Assembly: GCA_947251855.1 (NCBI GenBank)
Contig: CAMXUZ010000077.1
Location: forward strand, 1 to 16,476
Direction: 5' to 3'
Length of the DNA stretch: 16,476 nucleotides
From: an uncultured Ruaniaceae bacterium
GTDB taxonomy: Bacteria; Actinomycetota; Actinomycetes; Actinomycetales; Beutenbergiaceae
Each line of letters begins with the position of its first letter. Position 1 is the stretch's first letter. A program made the translations under genes and the position numbers. This document shows positions 7,621 through 15,309 of this stretch, piece by piece. The notes beneath the pieces were generated by a model. It was given only the letters and a program-made list of their open reading frames with translations, was not told the origin of the DNA and did no database searches.

Positions 7621-8868
7621 ATGCCCGCAAGTACCAAGGTAATGAGCTATCGAATGAACACATCATTAAAGTCGACCCCGGGTCGCGCACCGAAACACGT
7701 TCGCGCGCTCGCGCTTCCCGCCACCGTCGGCCTCGCGTTGGCGGGTGCATCTCTGCCGGCGGCAGCGGCCCCGACCGCTGATATTGGCGGAACCCTCCTC
7801 GAGGGGGAGGACCCGATCGCTAACGCTCTCGTCACCGCCTATACTCTCGGCGATGAATCCCCCGAATTCCAGGCGGAAGCCCGAACGGACGAGGCGGGGG
7901 AGTGGGAGCTGATCAACCTCCCGGACGGCGATTACACGCTGGAGTTCTCCACTGATCACTCCTCCGCACAGTACGCGCTCGGGGAAACCCTCTCGGGCGC
8001 CACGGACCTCGCTGACGAACCCACGGGATTCGTGATCGACGATGGCGAGGCATCAGAGGCACCGTTCGAGGAAGTCACGCTCACGCGTCTCGGCGGAGCG
8101 ATTGAAATGCAGATCGTCGACGAGGACGGCGAACCCTTCATCGACCTCGATGACGCCGCGAGCGAGATCCGCGGTCTGAGCGCCGACGGTGAGGAGTGGA
8201 ACTCTCGCACGTTCTGGGCGGATGAGGAGGGACACATCGTCGTCCCCCGGATTCCGCTCGGGGGATATGTCCCCTGGATCGGCATCGAAGGTGACGAACT
8301 CGCCCCCACCGCCACCGGCGTCGTCGTCGAAGCAGAAACGACGACAGTCGTCGGGTCCTTCGAGGTTCCAGAACGTGCGGAATCGGAGTTCGAGGTCTCC
8401 GGCGATTTCGCGATCGACGGGGAGGGAACTGTTGGTGAGACCCTCACGGTTCGATGGCCGAGCACCAGCCCCGACCCGGGGGCGACGCAGGTGACGTGGG
8501 CTCGTGCGGGCGAAGTGCTCGCCAGCGACGAGATGGAATACCTCGCGACGGAGGATGACGTGGACGGCGGCCTCGACGCCTGGGGCTTCATCTTCGCCGA
8601 CGGGTACGCTCCCGTCATCGCGACCGACTCCATTGAAATCACTGCCGGCTCTGACGGGGGCGGCGGAGGCTCCGACGAGGATGGTTCCGGTGACGAGGGA
8701 GCGGGCGGGGACGGCGGCGATGGCGACCCGGGCGGCGCCGGTGACGGAGGTTCGGATTCGGACGACGATCTGCCCCTGACCGGTGTGAGCATCGCGCTGC
8801 TCGTCGCCGCGATGCTCGGTCTGCTCGCCGTCGGCGGATTCGCCTATCGGGCGGCGCGTACCCGATAG
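7621..8868 (+). CDS. LPLTG-anchored surface protein with beta-sandwich repeats, function unknown
   Basis: This 415-residue protein would be exported and sortase-anchored. It has a signal peptide (basic region about 13-28, cleavage near A50, AAAA/PT). A module at about 52-120 with TDEAGEWELINLPDGDYTLE is typical of carboxypeptidase-regulatory/Cna-B-like beta-sandwiches. A second module of similar flavour (about 130-245) follows, then a domain at about 250-340 with GEGTVGETLTVRWPS and VTWARAGEVL. The end is a Gly/Asp/Ser-rich linker, LPLTG (384-388), a membrane helix and the tail YRAARTR. It starts three bases after the GH106 stop, so co-translation is likely. No strong ribosome-binding site precedes ATG 7621; ATG 7654 is a possible later start that keeps the signal peptide. 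No catalytic motif is seen. It may bind glycan or hold the neighbouring soluble rhamnosidase near the wall, but this is inferred from position only. Confidence 0.82.
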   Translation: MPASTKVMSYRMNTSLKSTPGRAPKHVRALALPATVGLALAGASLPAAAAPTADIGGTLLEGEDPIANALVTAYTLGDESPEFQAEARTDEAGEWELINLPDGDYTLEFSTDHSSAQYALGETLSGATDLADEPTGFVIDDGEASEAPFEEVTLTRLGGAIEMQIVDEDGEPFIDLDDAASEIRGLSADGEEWNSRTFWADEEGHIVVPRIPLGGYVPWIGIEGDELAPTATGVVVEAETTTVVGSFEVPERAESEFEVSGDFAIDGEGTVGETLTVRWPSTSPDPGATQVTWARAGEVLASDEMEYLATEDDVDGGLDAWGFIFADGYAPVIATDSIEITAGSDGGGGGSDEDGSGDEGAGGDGGDGDPGGAGDGGSDSDDDLPLTGVSIALLVAAMLGLLAVGGFAYRAARTR

Positions 8869-8883
8869 CGGTGGTTCGCGCTC

Positions 8884-8913
8884 AAGGCGGCCCGGATTCT
8901 CCGGGCCGCCTTT
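8884..8913 (+). terminator. Intrinsic terminator after the GH106/LPLTG operon
   Basis: AAGGCGGCCCGG (8884-8895) and CCGGGCCGCCTT (8901-8912) form a perfect 12-bp stem with a five-base ATTCT loop and a run of three T at the end. It starts 15 bases after the LPLTG gene's stop and ends the rhamnosidase transcript. Confidence 0.85.
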
Positions 8914-8978
8914 GCTACGCCCGTATCAGTTGAGCGGGCTGCTTGTTGCGCCGCAGGTGATGCAGATGCGATGCACAC

Positions 8979-9200
8979 ATGCGCACCACAGTGGAATTGC
9001 CTCCTCGACTGCACAAGAGCGTGATGAAGGTGGCGCACGAGCGGGGCGTGTCGATGTCTGCCGTGATCGCAGACCTGACCGCCAGGGGCCCTGCGCAGAT
9101 TGACGAGACCGTACAGCTCGAGACTGAGCCCTCAACCGGGCTCCCGTACATATCGCGCGGCCGGCGGATCACGGCAGCGGAAATCGCCGCATTGATATAA
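8979..9200 (+). CDS. VapB-like ribbon-helix-helix antitoxin, apparently without toxin
   Basis: This 73-residue protein starts MRTTVELPPRLHKSVMKVAH, a short N-terminal beta strand followed by helices as in ribbon-helix-helix (Arc/MetJ-type) DNA-binding antitoxins. The C-terminal part (TEPSTGLPYISRGRRITAAEIAAL) resembles the toxin-binding tail of actinobacterial VapB proteins, where a D/E-P-x-TGLP segment precedes a final helix. A VapC PIN-domain toxin normally follows within a few bases. Here only 59 bases separate it from the convergent lldD stop, and no toxin is present. No strong ribosome-binding site is visible (AGGTGA at 8955-8960 is too far), so the message may be poorly translated or leaderless. 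It could be a remnant or a solitary regulator. Confidence 0.65.
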   Translation: MRTTVELPPRLHKSVMKVAHERGVSMSAVIADLTARGPAQIDETVQLETEPSTGLPYISRGRRITAAEIAALI

Positions 9201-9259
9201 GGGCAGCTCCCGATAGGTGCTCGTGGTGCTCGAAACTTCTGCGCAGTAACAGCGTCGTG

Positions 9260-10504
9260 TTAACTATTCTCGATCGTGCGCCGCATGAGCCGCTCCAGCT
9301 GTGTCACGTGCGCCGGGGTGAGTTCCTCGACGTTGGTCACCTGAAGGAGTTTCATCGTGCGTTCGATCTCCTCGGCGAGGATCGCGATGGCGCGGTCCAC
9401 GCCCTCTCGCCCCCCGGCCATGAGTCCATATAGATATGCCCGGCCGATGAGCGTGAAGTCCGCGCCGAGAGCAAGGGAGGCGACGATGTCGGCGCCGCTC
9501 ATGATCCCGGTGTCGAGAATGATCTCGACGTCCTTACCCACTTCTTGAGCGACGTCGGGCAGGAGATGGAAGGGCACGGGTGCACGGTCGAGCTGGCGCC
9601 CGCCGTGATTGGACAGCACGATCCCGTCCACCCCGAGGTCGGTGAGCGTGCGGGCGTCCTCGACGGTCTGCACTCCTTTGATCGCGATCTTGCCGGGCCA
9701 CATCTCCCGGATCTCCTTGAGATCATCGTAATTGATCGTCGGATCCATCGCCGCGTCGAGGAGTTCACCGACGGTCCCGCCGGTGCTCGAGAGCGACGCG
9801 AACTCCAGCTGCGGCGTGGTGAGGAAGTCGAACCACCACCACGGGCGAGGGATCGCGTTCGCGACCGTGCGAAGGGAAATCTGGGGCGGTATGGAGAAGC
9901 CGTTGCGGGCATCGCGCAAACGTGCCCCGGCCACCGGGGTGTCGACGGTGAAGAAGAGCGTGTCGAAGCCGGCGGCGGCCGCACGCTCCACGAGCGCGTA
10001 GGAGACCTCCCGCTGGCGCATCACGTAGAGCTGAAACCAGTTCCGCCCGGTGGGATTGGCCCCGCGAACACCTTCGATCGAGGTGGTCCCGAGCGTGGAC
10101 AACGTGAACGGGATACCGGCGGAACCCGCCGCGCCGGCCCCCGCGAACTCGCCCTCGGTCTGCATGAGGCGCGTAAATCCCGTGGGTGCGATACCGAACG
10201 GGAGAGAACTCTTGCCCCCGAGGATCGTCGTCGAGGCGTCCACGTTGGAGACGTCGTTGAGGATCGCGGGGTGGAACGTGACGTCCTGGAAGGCTTGGCG
10301 GGCGCGGTTCAGCGACAGTTCGCCTTCTGCGGCGCCGTCGGTGTAATCGAACGCGGCGGCCGGGGTGCGCCGCTTCGCGATCCGGCGCAGATCCTCGATC
10401 GTCAGCGCCGAGTTCAGCCGCCGCGTCTTCGCGTTGAATTCCGGCTTCTTGAACTTCAGCAGTTCGAAGATCTCGGCGGGTTTGGGAAGTTGCCGTTGTA
10501 CCAC
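9260..10504 (-). CDS. lldD: FMN-dependent L-lactate dehydrogenase (alpha-hydroxy-acid oxidase family)
   Basis: This 414-residue enzyme is predicted to oxidise L-lactate to pyruvate, passing electrons to the quinone pool. Family marks are FDYTDGAAE (52-60), GIAPTGF (104-110), [14 protein letters not shown] (186-193), K276 in KIAIKGV, the active-site block [10 protein letters not shown] with H300 and R303, the FMN-phosphate loop [18 protein letters not shown] (331-348) and GRAYLYGL. I chose GTG 10504: it gives MVQRQLPKP as in actinobacterial relatives, and GAGG (complement of 10510-10513) lies five bases upstream. A GTG at 10543 would add 13 residues but lies inside the terminator stem. In this setting the enzyme would consume the L-lactate made from rhamnose by the fused aldolase/dehydrogenase. 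It could instead serve general lactate use; substrate is inferred from family and context. Confidence 0.85.
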   Translation of the reverse strand: MVQRQLPKPAEIFELLKFKKPEFNAKTRRLNSALTIEDLRRIAKRRTPAAAFDYTDGAAEGELSLNRARQAFQDVTFHPAILNDVSNVDASTTILGGKSSLPFGIAPTGFTRLMQTEGEFAGAGAAGSAGIPFTLSTLGTTSIEGVRGANPTGRNWFQLYVMRQREVSYALVERAAAAGFDTLFFTVDTPVAGARLRDARNGFSIPPQISLRTVANAIPRPWWWFDFLTTPQLEFASLSSTGGTVGELLDAAMDPTINYDDLKEIREMWPGKIAIKGVQTVEDARTLTDLGVDGIVLSNHGGRQLDRAPVPFHLLPDVAQEVGKDVEIILDTGIMSGADIVASLALGADFTLIGRAYLYGLMAGGREGVDRAIAILAEEIERTMKLLQVTNVEELTPAHVTQLERLMRRTIENS

Positions 10505-10529
10505 TGTGGCCTCGCTAGTTCGGGTCGGG

Positions 10530-10569
10530 AAAAATGTGGGCACCGATCGGTGGTTCGATCGGTGCCCAC
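10530..10569 (-). terminator. Strong intrinsic terminator ending the rha/M24 transcript
   Basis: On the minus strand, GTGGGCACCGATCG and CGATCGGTGCCCAC make a perfect 14-bp stem (10556-10569 with 10536-10549) with a six-base loop, followed by A and five T (10535-10530). It starts 19 bases after the M24 stop codon and ends 25 bases before the lldD start. lldD therefore depends on read-through or on a promoter I cannot see in the short gap. Confidence 0.9.
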
Positions 10570-10588
10570 GGCGTTGGCATGACCGCCG

Positions 10589-11770
10589 TCAGCGGCGGAT
10601 CACCTCATCGTTGAGCGTTTGGAGCGGCTCGGCGCCGTCCGCGCCGATGACGTAGCCGCTTTCGTACCGCAGCCCGCCCCAGGGGGCGAAGAACAGCGGG
10701 ATGTCGATGGAGAACACCATGTTCTCCTCCAGCGGCTCGGTGTAGGTCGAGGCGAGCGAGGGCGGCTCGAACTCCGATACGCCGATGCTGTGGGCGCCGG
10801 TGTAGACGAAGTTCTCCGCGAGCCCGTGCTCACCGGCGACGGCGCGGGCCGCCGCGTCGACCTCGTTACCCGCTGTGCCCGGGCGCAGCTGCTCCCGGCC
10901 AGCCTTCTGGGCCTTGATCGCGGCAGCGACGGCGTTCTCGACGTCCTCGGAAACCTCACCCATGATGATCGGCCGGGCGATCGCTGCGTGGTAACCCTCG
11001 TACCGCGGCGCGAACGTGAGGGTGACGAGTTCGTTGCCCTCGAGCGCCTTGTGGGTCGTGCGCGCGATGATCGGGCGGGTGAGCCGCGCTCCGGAGGCGA
11101 CCATCGTGTCGATGCCCATGCCTTCAGAACCGAGCGAGCGCATCACCTGCTCCGCCTCGGCAGCGACCTCACGTTCGGTCTTGCCGACCTCGAGCGCCGC
11201 AACGGCCGCCTCGATGCCCTTCTCGGCGATGTAGTACGCGTAGCGGATGACCTCGATCTCCGCGGGGGATTTCACCTTGCGCAGATCCACGAACAGGTCA
11301 TCGGCGGAGGCGAACTCGTCCACGGAGAACACGCGCTGCAGCTGGTGGTACACGGTGTAGGGGATGCGGTTGATCCCCGCGATCGCGACGTTGGTGCCGG
11401 TGAGGTCCTGCTTGCCGAGCACCTCGACGAGCTGCGAGCCGAGCGAGTGGGAGGTAGAGAACGGGAACTCGTGGGCCTCGTACACGAACGCGTCGACGGC
11501 CTTGACGTTCTGGCACTCCGAAGAGGTGTACACGTACTCCTCGGACTCCACGCCGGTGAAGATCCAGGGCTCGCCCTCGGCGGGGATGATCGTCAGCGCG
11601 GGTTCGAAGTGGGGTTGGTAGTTGAAGAGCCAGCGAGTGTACTCCTGGCCGAAAACGGCGCCATCGTCGGAATAGCAGACGATAAGGTCGTAGCCCGCCT
11701 CTTTCATGGCGGATTGGACAGCCTGTTGGCGGGTTCGGAACTCCTGAGCTGGAATAACCGGTTTCGTCAA
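10589..11770 (-). CDS. M24 (pita-bread fold) family protein with incomplete metal site
   Basis: This 393-residue protein has a creatinase-like N domain (about 1-160) and an M24 domain (about 165-393). I start it at TTG 11770 behind AGGGA (complement of 11776-11780, five bases away); a longer frame would overlap rhaB deeply. M24 peptidases bind two metals through Asp, Asp, His, Glu and Glu. The block that should hold both Asp reads LTFAPRYEGYHAAIAR, with T252 and A263 in their places. H327 (GAHSIG) and E370 (RYESGY) are kept, and D356 (FSIDIP) replaces the usual Glu. Normal aminopeptidase or prolidase activity is therefore doubtful. Creatinase also lacks the metals, but its catalytic His, as I recall its sequence, aligns with Ile here. 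It lies 41 bases after rhaB on the same strand, so it is probably co-transcribed with the rhamnose genes. Its function is unknown. Confidence 0.8.
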   Translation of the reverse strand: MTKPVIPAQEFRTRQQAVQSAMKEAGYDLIVCYSDDGAVFGQEYTRWLFNYQPHFEPALTIIPAEGEPWIFTGVESEEYVYTSSECQNVKAVDAFVYEAHEFPFSTSHSLGSQLVEVLGKQDLTGTNVAIAGINRIPYTVYHQLQRVFSVDEFASADDLFVDLRKVKSPAEIEVIRYAYYIAEKGIEAAVAALEVGKTEREVAAEAEQVMRSLGSEGMGIDTMVASGARLTRPIIARTTHKALEGNELVTLTFAPRYEGYHAAIARPIIMGEVSEDVENAVAAAIKAQKAGREQLRPGTAGNEVDAAARAVAGEHGLAENFVYTGAHSIGVSEFEPPSLASTYTEPLEENMVFSIDIPLFFAPWGGLRYESGYVIGADGAEPLQTLNDEVIRR

Positions 11771-11811
11771 CGGATTCCCTTTCTTTGTGGTGGGTGGTGA
11801 ACGGGAGATGG

Positions 11812-13233
11812 TTAGTACGTTCGCGGTTGGTACCGCGCAGGTTCGAAGGAGTCGGTAACGACTTGGCGCAGATCCTCTAATTCCGGGCCGATCCATCCGT
11901 GGTGGCGTGCTTGGATGAGGAGGTTGCCGATCGCGGTTGCTTCGACGGGCCCGGCGAGGACTGTGAGGCCGCTGACGTCGGCGGTGCGCTGGCACAGCAG
12001 TTCGTTGAGGGCGCCTCCGCCGACGATGTGGATGACCTCGGGGTGGATCCCGGAGAGTTCGGCGGCGGTGCGGACAGCGCTTGCGAAGGCGTGGGCGAGG
12101 CTTTCGATGATCGCTCGAACGGTTTGCACCGGGGTGGTGGGGGTAGGCAGGCCGCGCTCGTGGAGCCACTGGTGGATTCGGTTGGGCATGTCGCCGGGTG
12201 GGAGGAACACTGGGTCATTGGCGTCGAAGACCCATCCGTGCTCGGGTGGGGTGAGCGCCGCGGCTTGGGTGAGGAGGTCGGTGAGTTCCCAGCGTTTGCC
12301 GGCTGGTAGGGATTCGTTCCATGTGCGCACGGATTCGCTCAGGAGCCATAGCCCCATGACGTTGTGCAGGAACCGGTTGCGCCGGTCCACCCCGCCTTCG
12401 TTGGTGAAGTTCGCTTCGCGGGCGGCGTCGGTGGTGATCGGGGTGGGTGTTTCCACGCCCACTAGGCCCCAGGTCCCGCAGGAGATGTAGGCGGCCTTGT
12501 CGGGGTTCATCGGTACGGCGGCGACGGCGGAGGCGGTGTCGTGGGAGCCGACGGCGAGGACGGCTAGACCTGCTGCGGTGGGGAGTTCGGGGTGGTTGAT
12601 GGTGCCGATCACTTCGCCTGGGTCGATGAGTTCGCCGAACAGGTGGGTGGGGATGCCCAGGTGTTCCATGAGGTCGGTGTCCCACTGCCCGTTGGTGCTC
12701 AGTAGTCCGGTGGTGGAGGCGTTGGTGCGTTCGGTGCGCAGCGCGCCGGTGAGGAGGTGGGCAACGAGGTCGGGGATGAGTAGGAGGTGTTCGGCCTGGG
12801 CCAGGTCGGGTTCGACGGCGAGTTGGTACACGGTGTTGAAGGGGAGGAATTGCAGCCCGTTGCGTCGGTAGAGCTCGGGGAAGGGAACGACGCGGTGGGT
12901 GGCTTGCACGCCGGTGTGGGTGCGTTCGTCGCGGTAGTGGAACGGAAGTGAATGGTTCCCGCCGACCAGTAGGGAGTAGTCCACTGCCCAGGAGTCGATG
13001 CCCAGGGAGGCGGGTTGGTGGGTGGCGACTGCCTGCTGGATCCCGCTCAGGATGTGGGTGAACAGGGCGGGGAAGTCCCAGTGCAGGCCCGCCTCGGTGT
13101 GTAGGGGAGTGTTGGGGAAGCGCGCGGTCTGCTCGAGCCGGAGGCGGGGGGTGGGGGCACCTTCTAGTGCCCCCACCATGACCCGCCCGGAGGTGGCGCC
13201 GAGATCTACTGCGGCTACACAGCGATTCGACAT
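11812..13233 (-). CDS. rhaB: Rhamnulokinase
   Basis: This 473-residue FGGY-family sugar kinase phosphorylates L-rhamnulose with ATP to L-rhamnulose-1-phosphate in the cytoplasm. Motifs in order are AAVDLGATSGRVM (7-19, phosphate loop), GIDSWAVDYSLL (78-89, sugar binding), VGSHDTASAVA with D232 as likely catalytic base, SCGTWGLVGVE, NEGGVDRRNRFLHNVMGLWLL (278-298) and the adenine-binding region IVGGGALNELLCQ (403-415) with GPVEATAIGNLLIQA. The length is usual for RhaB. ATG 13233 lies nine bases after the upstream stop. Its AAGG ribosome-binding site (complement of 13241-13244) overlaps that stop codon, so translation is likely coupled to the aldolase/dehydrogenase. Confidence 0.95.
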   Translation of the reverse strand: MSNRCVAAVDLGATSGRVMVGALEGAPTPRLRLEQTARFPNTPLHTEAGLHWDFPALFTHILSGIQQAVATHQPASLGIDSWAVDYSLLVGGNHSLPFHYRDERTHTGVQATHRVVPFPELYRRNGLQFLPFNTVYQLAVEPDLAQAEHLLLIPDLVAHLLTGALRTERTNASTTGLLSTNGQWDTDLMEHLGIPTHLFGELIDPGEVIGTINHPELPTAAGLAVLAVGSHDTASAVAAVPMNPDKAAYISCGTWGLVGVETPTPITTDAAREANFTNEGGVDRRNRFLHNVMGLWLLSESVRTWNESLPAGKRWELTDLLTQAAALTPPEHGWVFDANDPVFLPPGDMPNRIHQWLHERGLPTPTTPVQTVRAIIESLAHAFASAVRTAAELSGIHPEVIHIVGGGALNELLCQRTADVSGLTVLAGPVEATAIGNLLIQARHHGWIGPELEDLRQVVTDSFEPARYQPRTY

Positions 13234-13242
13234 GGATGTGCC

Positions 13243-15279
13243 TTAGCGCAGGAACGCGGCCGCGACTCCGGCGTCCACAGGGATGTGTAGGCCGGTGGTG
13301 TGGGTCATGTCCGGGCCGGTGACGACGTAGACGGCGTTCGCGATGTGTTCGGGGAGCACTTCGCGTTTGAGCAGGGTGCGCTGGGCGTAGAAGGCGCCGA
13401 GGTCTTTTTCCTCGATGCCGTAGGTCGCGGCGCGGTTGGCGCCGCATCCGGAGGCGAAGATGCCCGAGCCTTGCACCACGCCGTCAGGGTTGATGCCGTT
13501 GACCTTGATTCCGTATTCGCCCAGTTCGACCGCCAGCAGCCGCACCTGGTGTGCCTGGTCGGCCTTGGTGGCGGAGTAGGCGATGTTGTTCGGCCCGGCG
13601 AAGACGGAGTTCTTGGAGGAGATGTAGACGATGTCTCCGCCCATGTCCTGTTCGATGAGGACCTTCGCAGCAGCCTTTGAGACCAGGAAGGAGCCCTTGG
13701 CCATCACATCGTGTTGGCGGTCCCAGTCCGCTTCGGTGGTCTCCAGCAACGGGCGCGAGAGCGACAGGCCGGCGTTGTTGACCACCAGGTCCACCCCACC
13801 GAAGGCGAGGATCGCCTCCTGCAGGGCGGTGGCGACCGCCTCGCCGTCGGCAACATCCACTCCGACCCCGATCGCGACATCGGCGCCACCGATGCCCTCG
13901 GCGACCTGCCGGGATTTGTCTGCATCCAGATCAGCGACGATGACGCAGGCACCTTCGGCGGCGAGCCGCTCGGCGATCGCCTTACCGATACCGGAGGCCG
14001 CGCCCGTGACGAATGCCACCCGGGTCGCATGCGATTTGGGTTTAGGCATCCGCTGGAGCTTGGCTTCTTCCAGGGCCCAGTACTCGATCCGGAACTTCTC
14101 CGCATCAGAGATCGGGGAGTAGGTGGAGAGCGCCTCGGCCCCGCGCATCACGTTGATCGCGTTGATGTAGAACTCACCGGCCACCCGGGCGGTCTGCTTG
14201 TTACGCCCGAAGGAGAACATCCCCACCCCGGGCACGAGCACGATCGCCGGGTCGGCCCCCCGCATCGCCGGGTCAGATTCACTGGCGTGGGCCTGATAGT
14301 AGGCCGCGTAGTCTTTGCGGTATTGCGCGTGCAGTTCCTTCAACCGCGCGATGGAATCCTCGATCGAGGCATTCGCGGGCAGGTCGAGCACCAGCGGCTT
14401 GACCTTGGTACGCAGGAAGTGATCGGGGCAGGAGGTGCCCAGTGCGGCCAGATCGTGGAGTTTTTCATGGGCCATGAATTCCAGCACCACATCGGCGTCA
14501 GTGAAGTGACCCACCTGGCGCAGGTCCACCGAGGCCAACCCGCGGATCGTGGGGAACAACGCGGCCGCCTTAGCCCGGCGCTCTTCTTTTGCCAGCGGGT
14601 CATACCCCTGCACCGGTGCGCCGAACGGGTCGGGCCTGCCGTGTTCGATGATGTACTTCTCCGCGGTGTCGATGATCCACAGCGAGTTATTCTCCGCCGC
14701 CTCGCTGGTATCTCCCCAGGCGGTAATCCCATGCCCACCCAGGATGCACCCCACGGCCTGCGGGTTCTGCTCCTTGATCTCAGCGATGTCGAGCCCGAGC
14801 TGGAAACCCGGCCGGCGCCAGGGCACCCAGACGACCTTCTCGCCGTAGATCTTCCTGGTGAGCTCCTCACCATCCACCGCGGTAGCAATGGCGATACCGG
14901 CATCAGGGTGCAGGTGATCAACATGGGGGGCATCGACCAGTCCGTGCATCGCGGTATCGATACTCGGGGCGGCCCCGCCCTTGCCGTGCAGGGTGTAATC
15001 GAAGGCGGCGACCATCTCATCCTCACGCTCCACCCCGGGGTAGACGTGCTCCATCTGGCGCAGGCGGTCCATGCGAAGCACGCACAACCCCTCTTCCTTC
15101 AAGGTCCCCAGGTCCCCACCCGAGCCCTTCACCCACATGAGCTCCACGTCATCCCCGGTGACCGGGTCGACCTCAGTACCCTTGGCCGAAGTGTTCCCCC
15201 CGGCATAGTTCGTATTCTTCGGATCCGCACCCAACCGATTCGACCGGGCAAGCAGATCAGCTACAACTGGATTCGTCAT
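13243..15279 (-). CDS. rhaEW: Bifunctional rhamnulose-1-phosphate aldolase / lactaldehyde dehydrogenase
   Basis: This 678-residue fusion cleaves L-rhamnulose-1-phosphate to dihydroxyacetone phosphate and L-lactaldehyde, then oxidises the aldehyde to L-lactate with NAD. The N-terminal half (about 1-410) is a class II aldolase: NYAGGNTSAK (24-33), KGSGGD (51-56), the zinc region HVDHLHPDAG with H119, H122 and H124, and GGHG (H183). The C-terminal half (about 418-678) is a short-chain dehydrogenase: TGAASGIG (425-432), NNAG (501-504), catalytic S554/S555 region and YSATK (Y568, K572). This is the fusion known as RhaEW in Bacillus-type pathways. ATG 15279 follows AAAGGA (complement of 15285-15290) by five bases. 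It lies 30 bases after rhaI and 9 before rhaB. Confidence 0.95.
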   Translation of the reverse strand: MTNPVVADLLARSNRLGADPKNTNYAGGNTSAKGTEVDPVTGDDVELMWVKGSGGDLGTLKEEGLCVLRMDRLRQMEHVYPGVEREDEMVAAFDYTLHGKGGAAPSIDTAMHGLVDAPHVDHLHPDAGIAIATAVDGEELTRKIYGEKVVWVPWRRPGFQLGLDIAEIKEQNPQAVGCILGGHGITAWGDTSEAAENNSLWIIDTAEKYIIEHGRPDPFGAPVQGYDPLAKEERRAKAAALFPTIRGLASVDLRQVGHFTDADVVLEFMAHEKLHDLAALGTSCPDHFLRTKVKPLVLDLPANASIEDSIARLKELHAQYRKDYAAYYQAHASESDPAMRGADPAIVLVPGVGMFSFGRNKQTARVAGEFYINAINVMRGAEALSTYSPISDAEKFRIEYWALEEAKLQRMPKPKSHATRVAFVTGAASGIGKAIAERLAAEGACVIVADLDADKSRQVAEGIGGADVAIGVGVDVADGEAVATALQEAILAFGGVDLVVNNAGLSLSRPLLETTEADWDRQHDVMAKGSFLVSKAAAKVLIEQDMGGDIVYISSKNSVFAGPNNIAYSATKADQAHQVRLLAVELGEYGIKVNGINPDGVVQGSGIFASGCGANRAATYGIEEKDLGAFYAQRTLLKREVLPEHIANAVYVVTGPDMTHTTGLHIPVDAGVAAAFLR

Positions 15280-15309
15280 GATGTTCCTTTGAACTTGTAA
15301 TACAGAGTC

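Noticed and set aside
10505..10543. Upstream GTG start for lldD at 10543
   Set aside because: It lies in the terminator stem and adds residues not expected in the family; GTG 10504 has a better-spaced GAGG.
10619..11800. A 393-residue open frame on the plus strand opposite the M24 gene
   Set aside because: It mirrors a real gene, is rich in Arg/Gly/Val/Asp from GC-biased codons, and lacks recognisable motifs and a ribosome-binding site. High-GC genes often leave the opposite frame open.
10589..12169. Longer version of the M24 gene with 133 extra N-terminal residues
   Set aside because: The extension overlaps about 358 bases of rhaB, is low-complexity Arg/Pro, and the TTG at 11770 has a good ribosome-binding site and begins the conserved domain.
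12215..13447. A 410-residue Arg/Pro/His-rich frame overlapping rhaB on the same strand
   Set aside because: Its composition is a frame shadow of proline- and threonine-rich rhaB codons, while rhaB has all family motifs.
13711..15300. A 529-residue plus-strand frame opposite the aldolase/dehydrogenase
   Set aside because: It is an antisense shadow with no domain features, and the minus-strand fusion has complete catalytic motifs.
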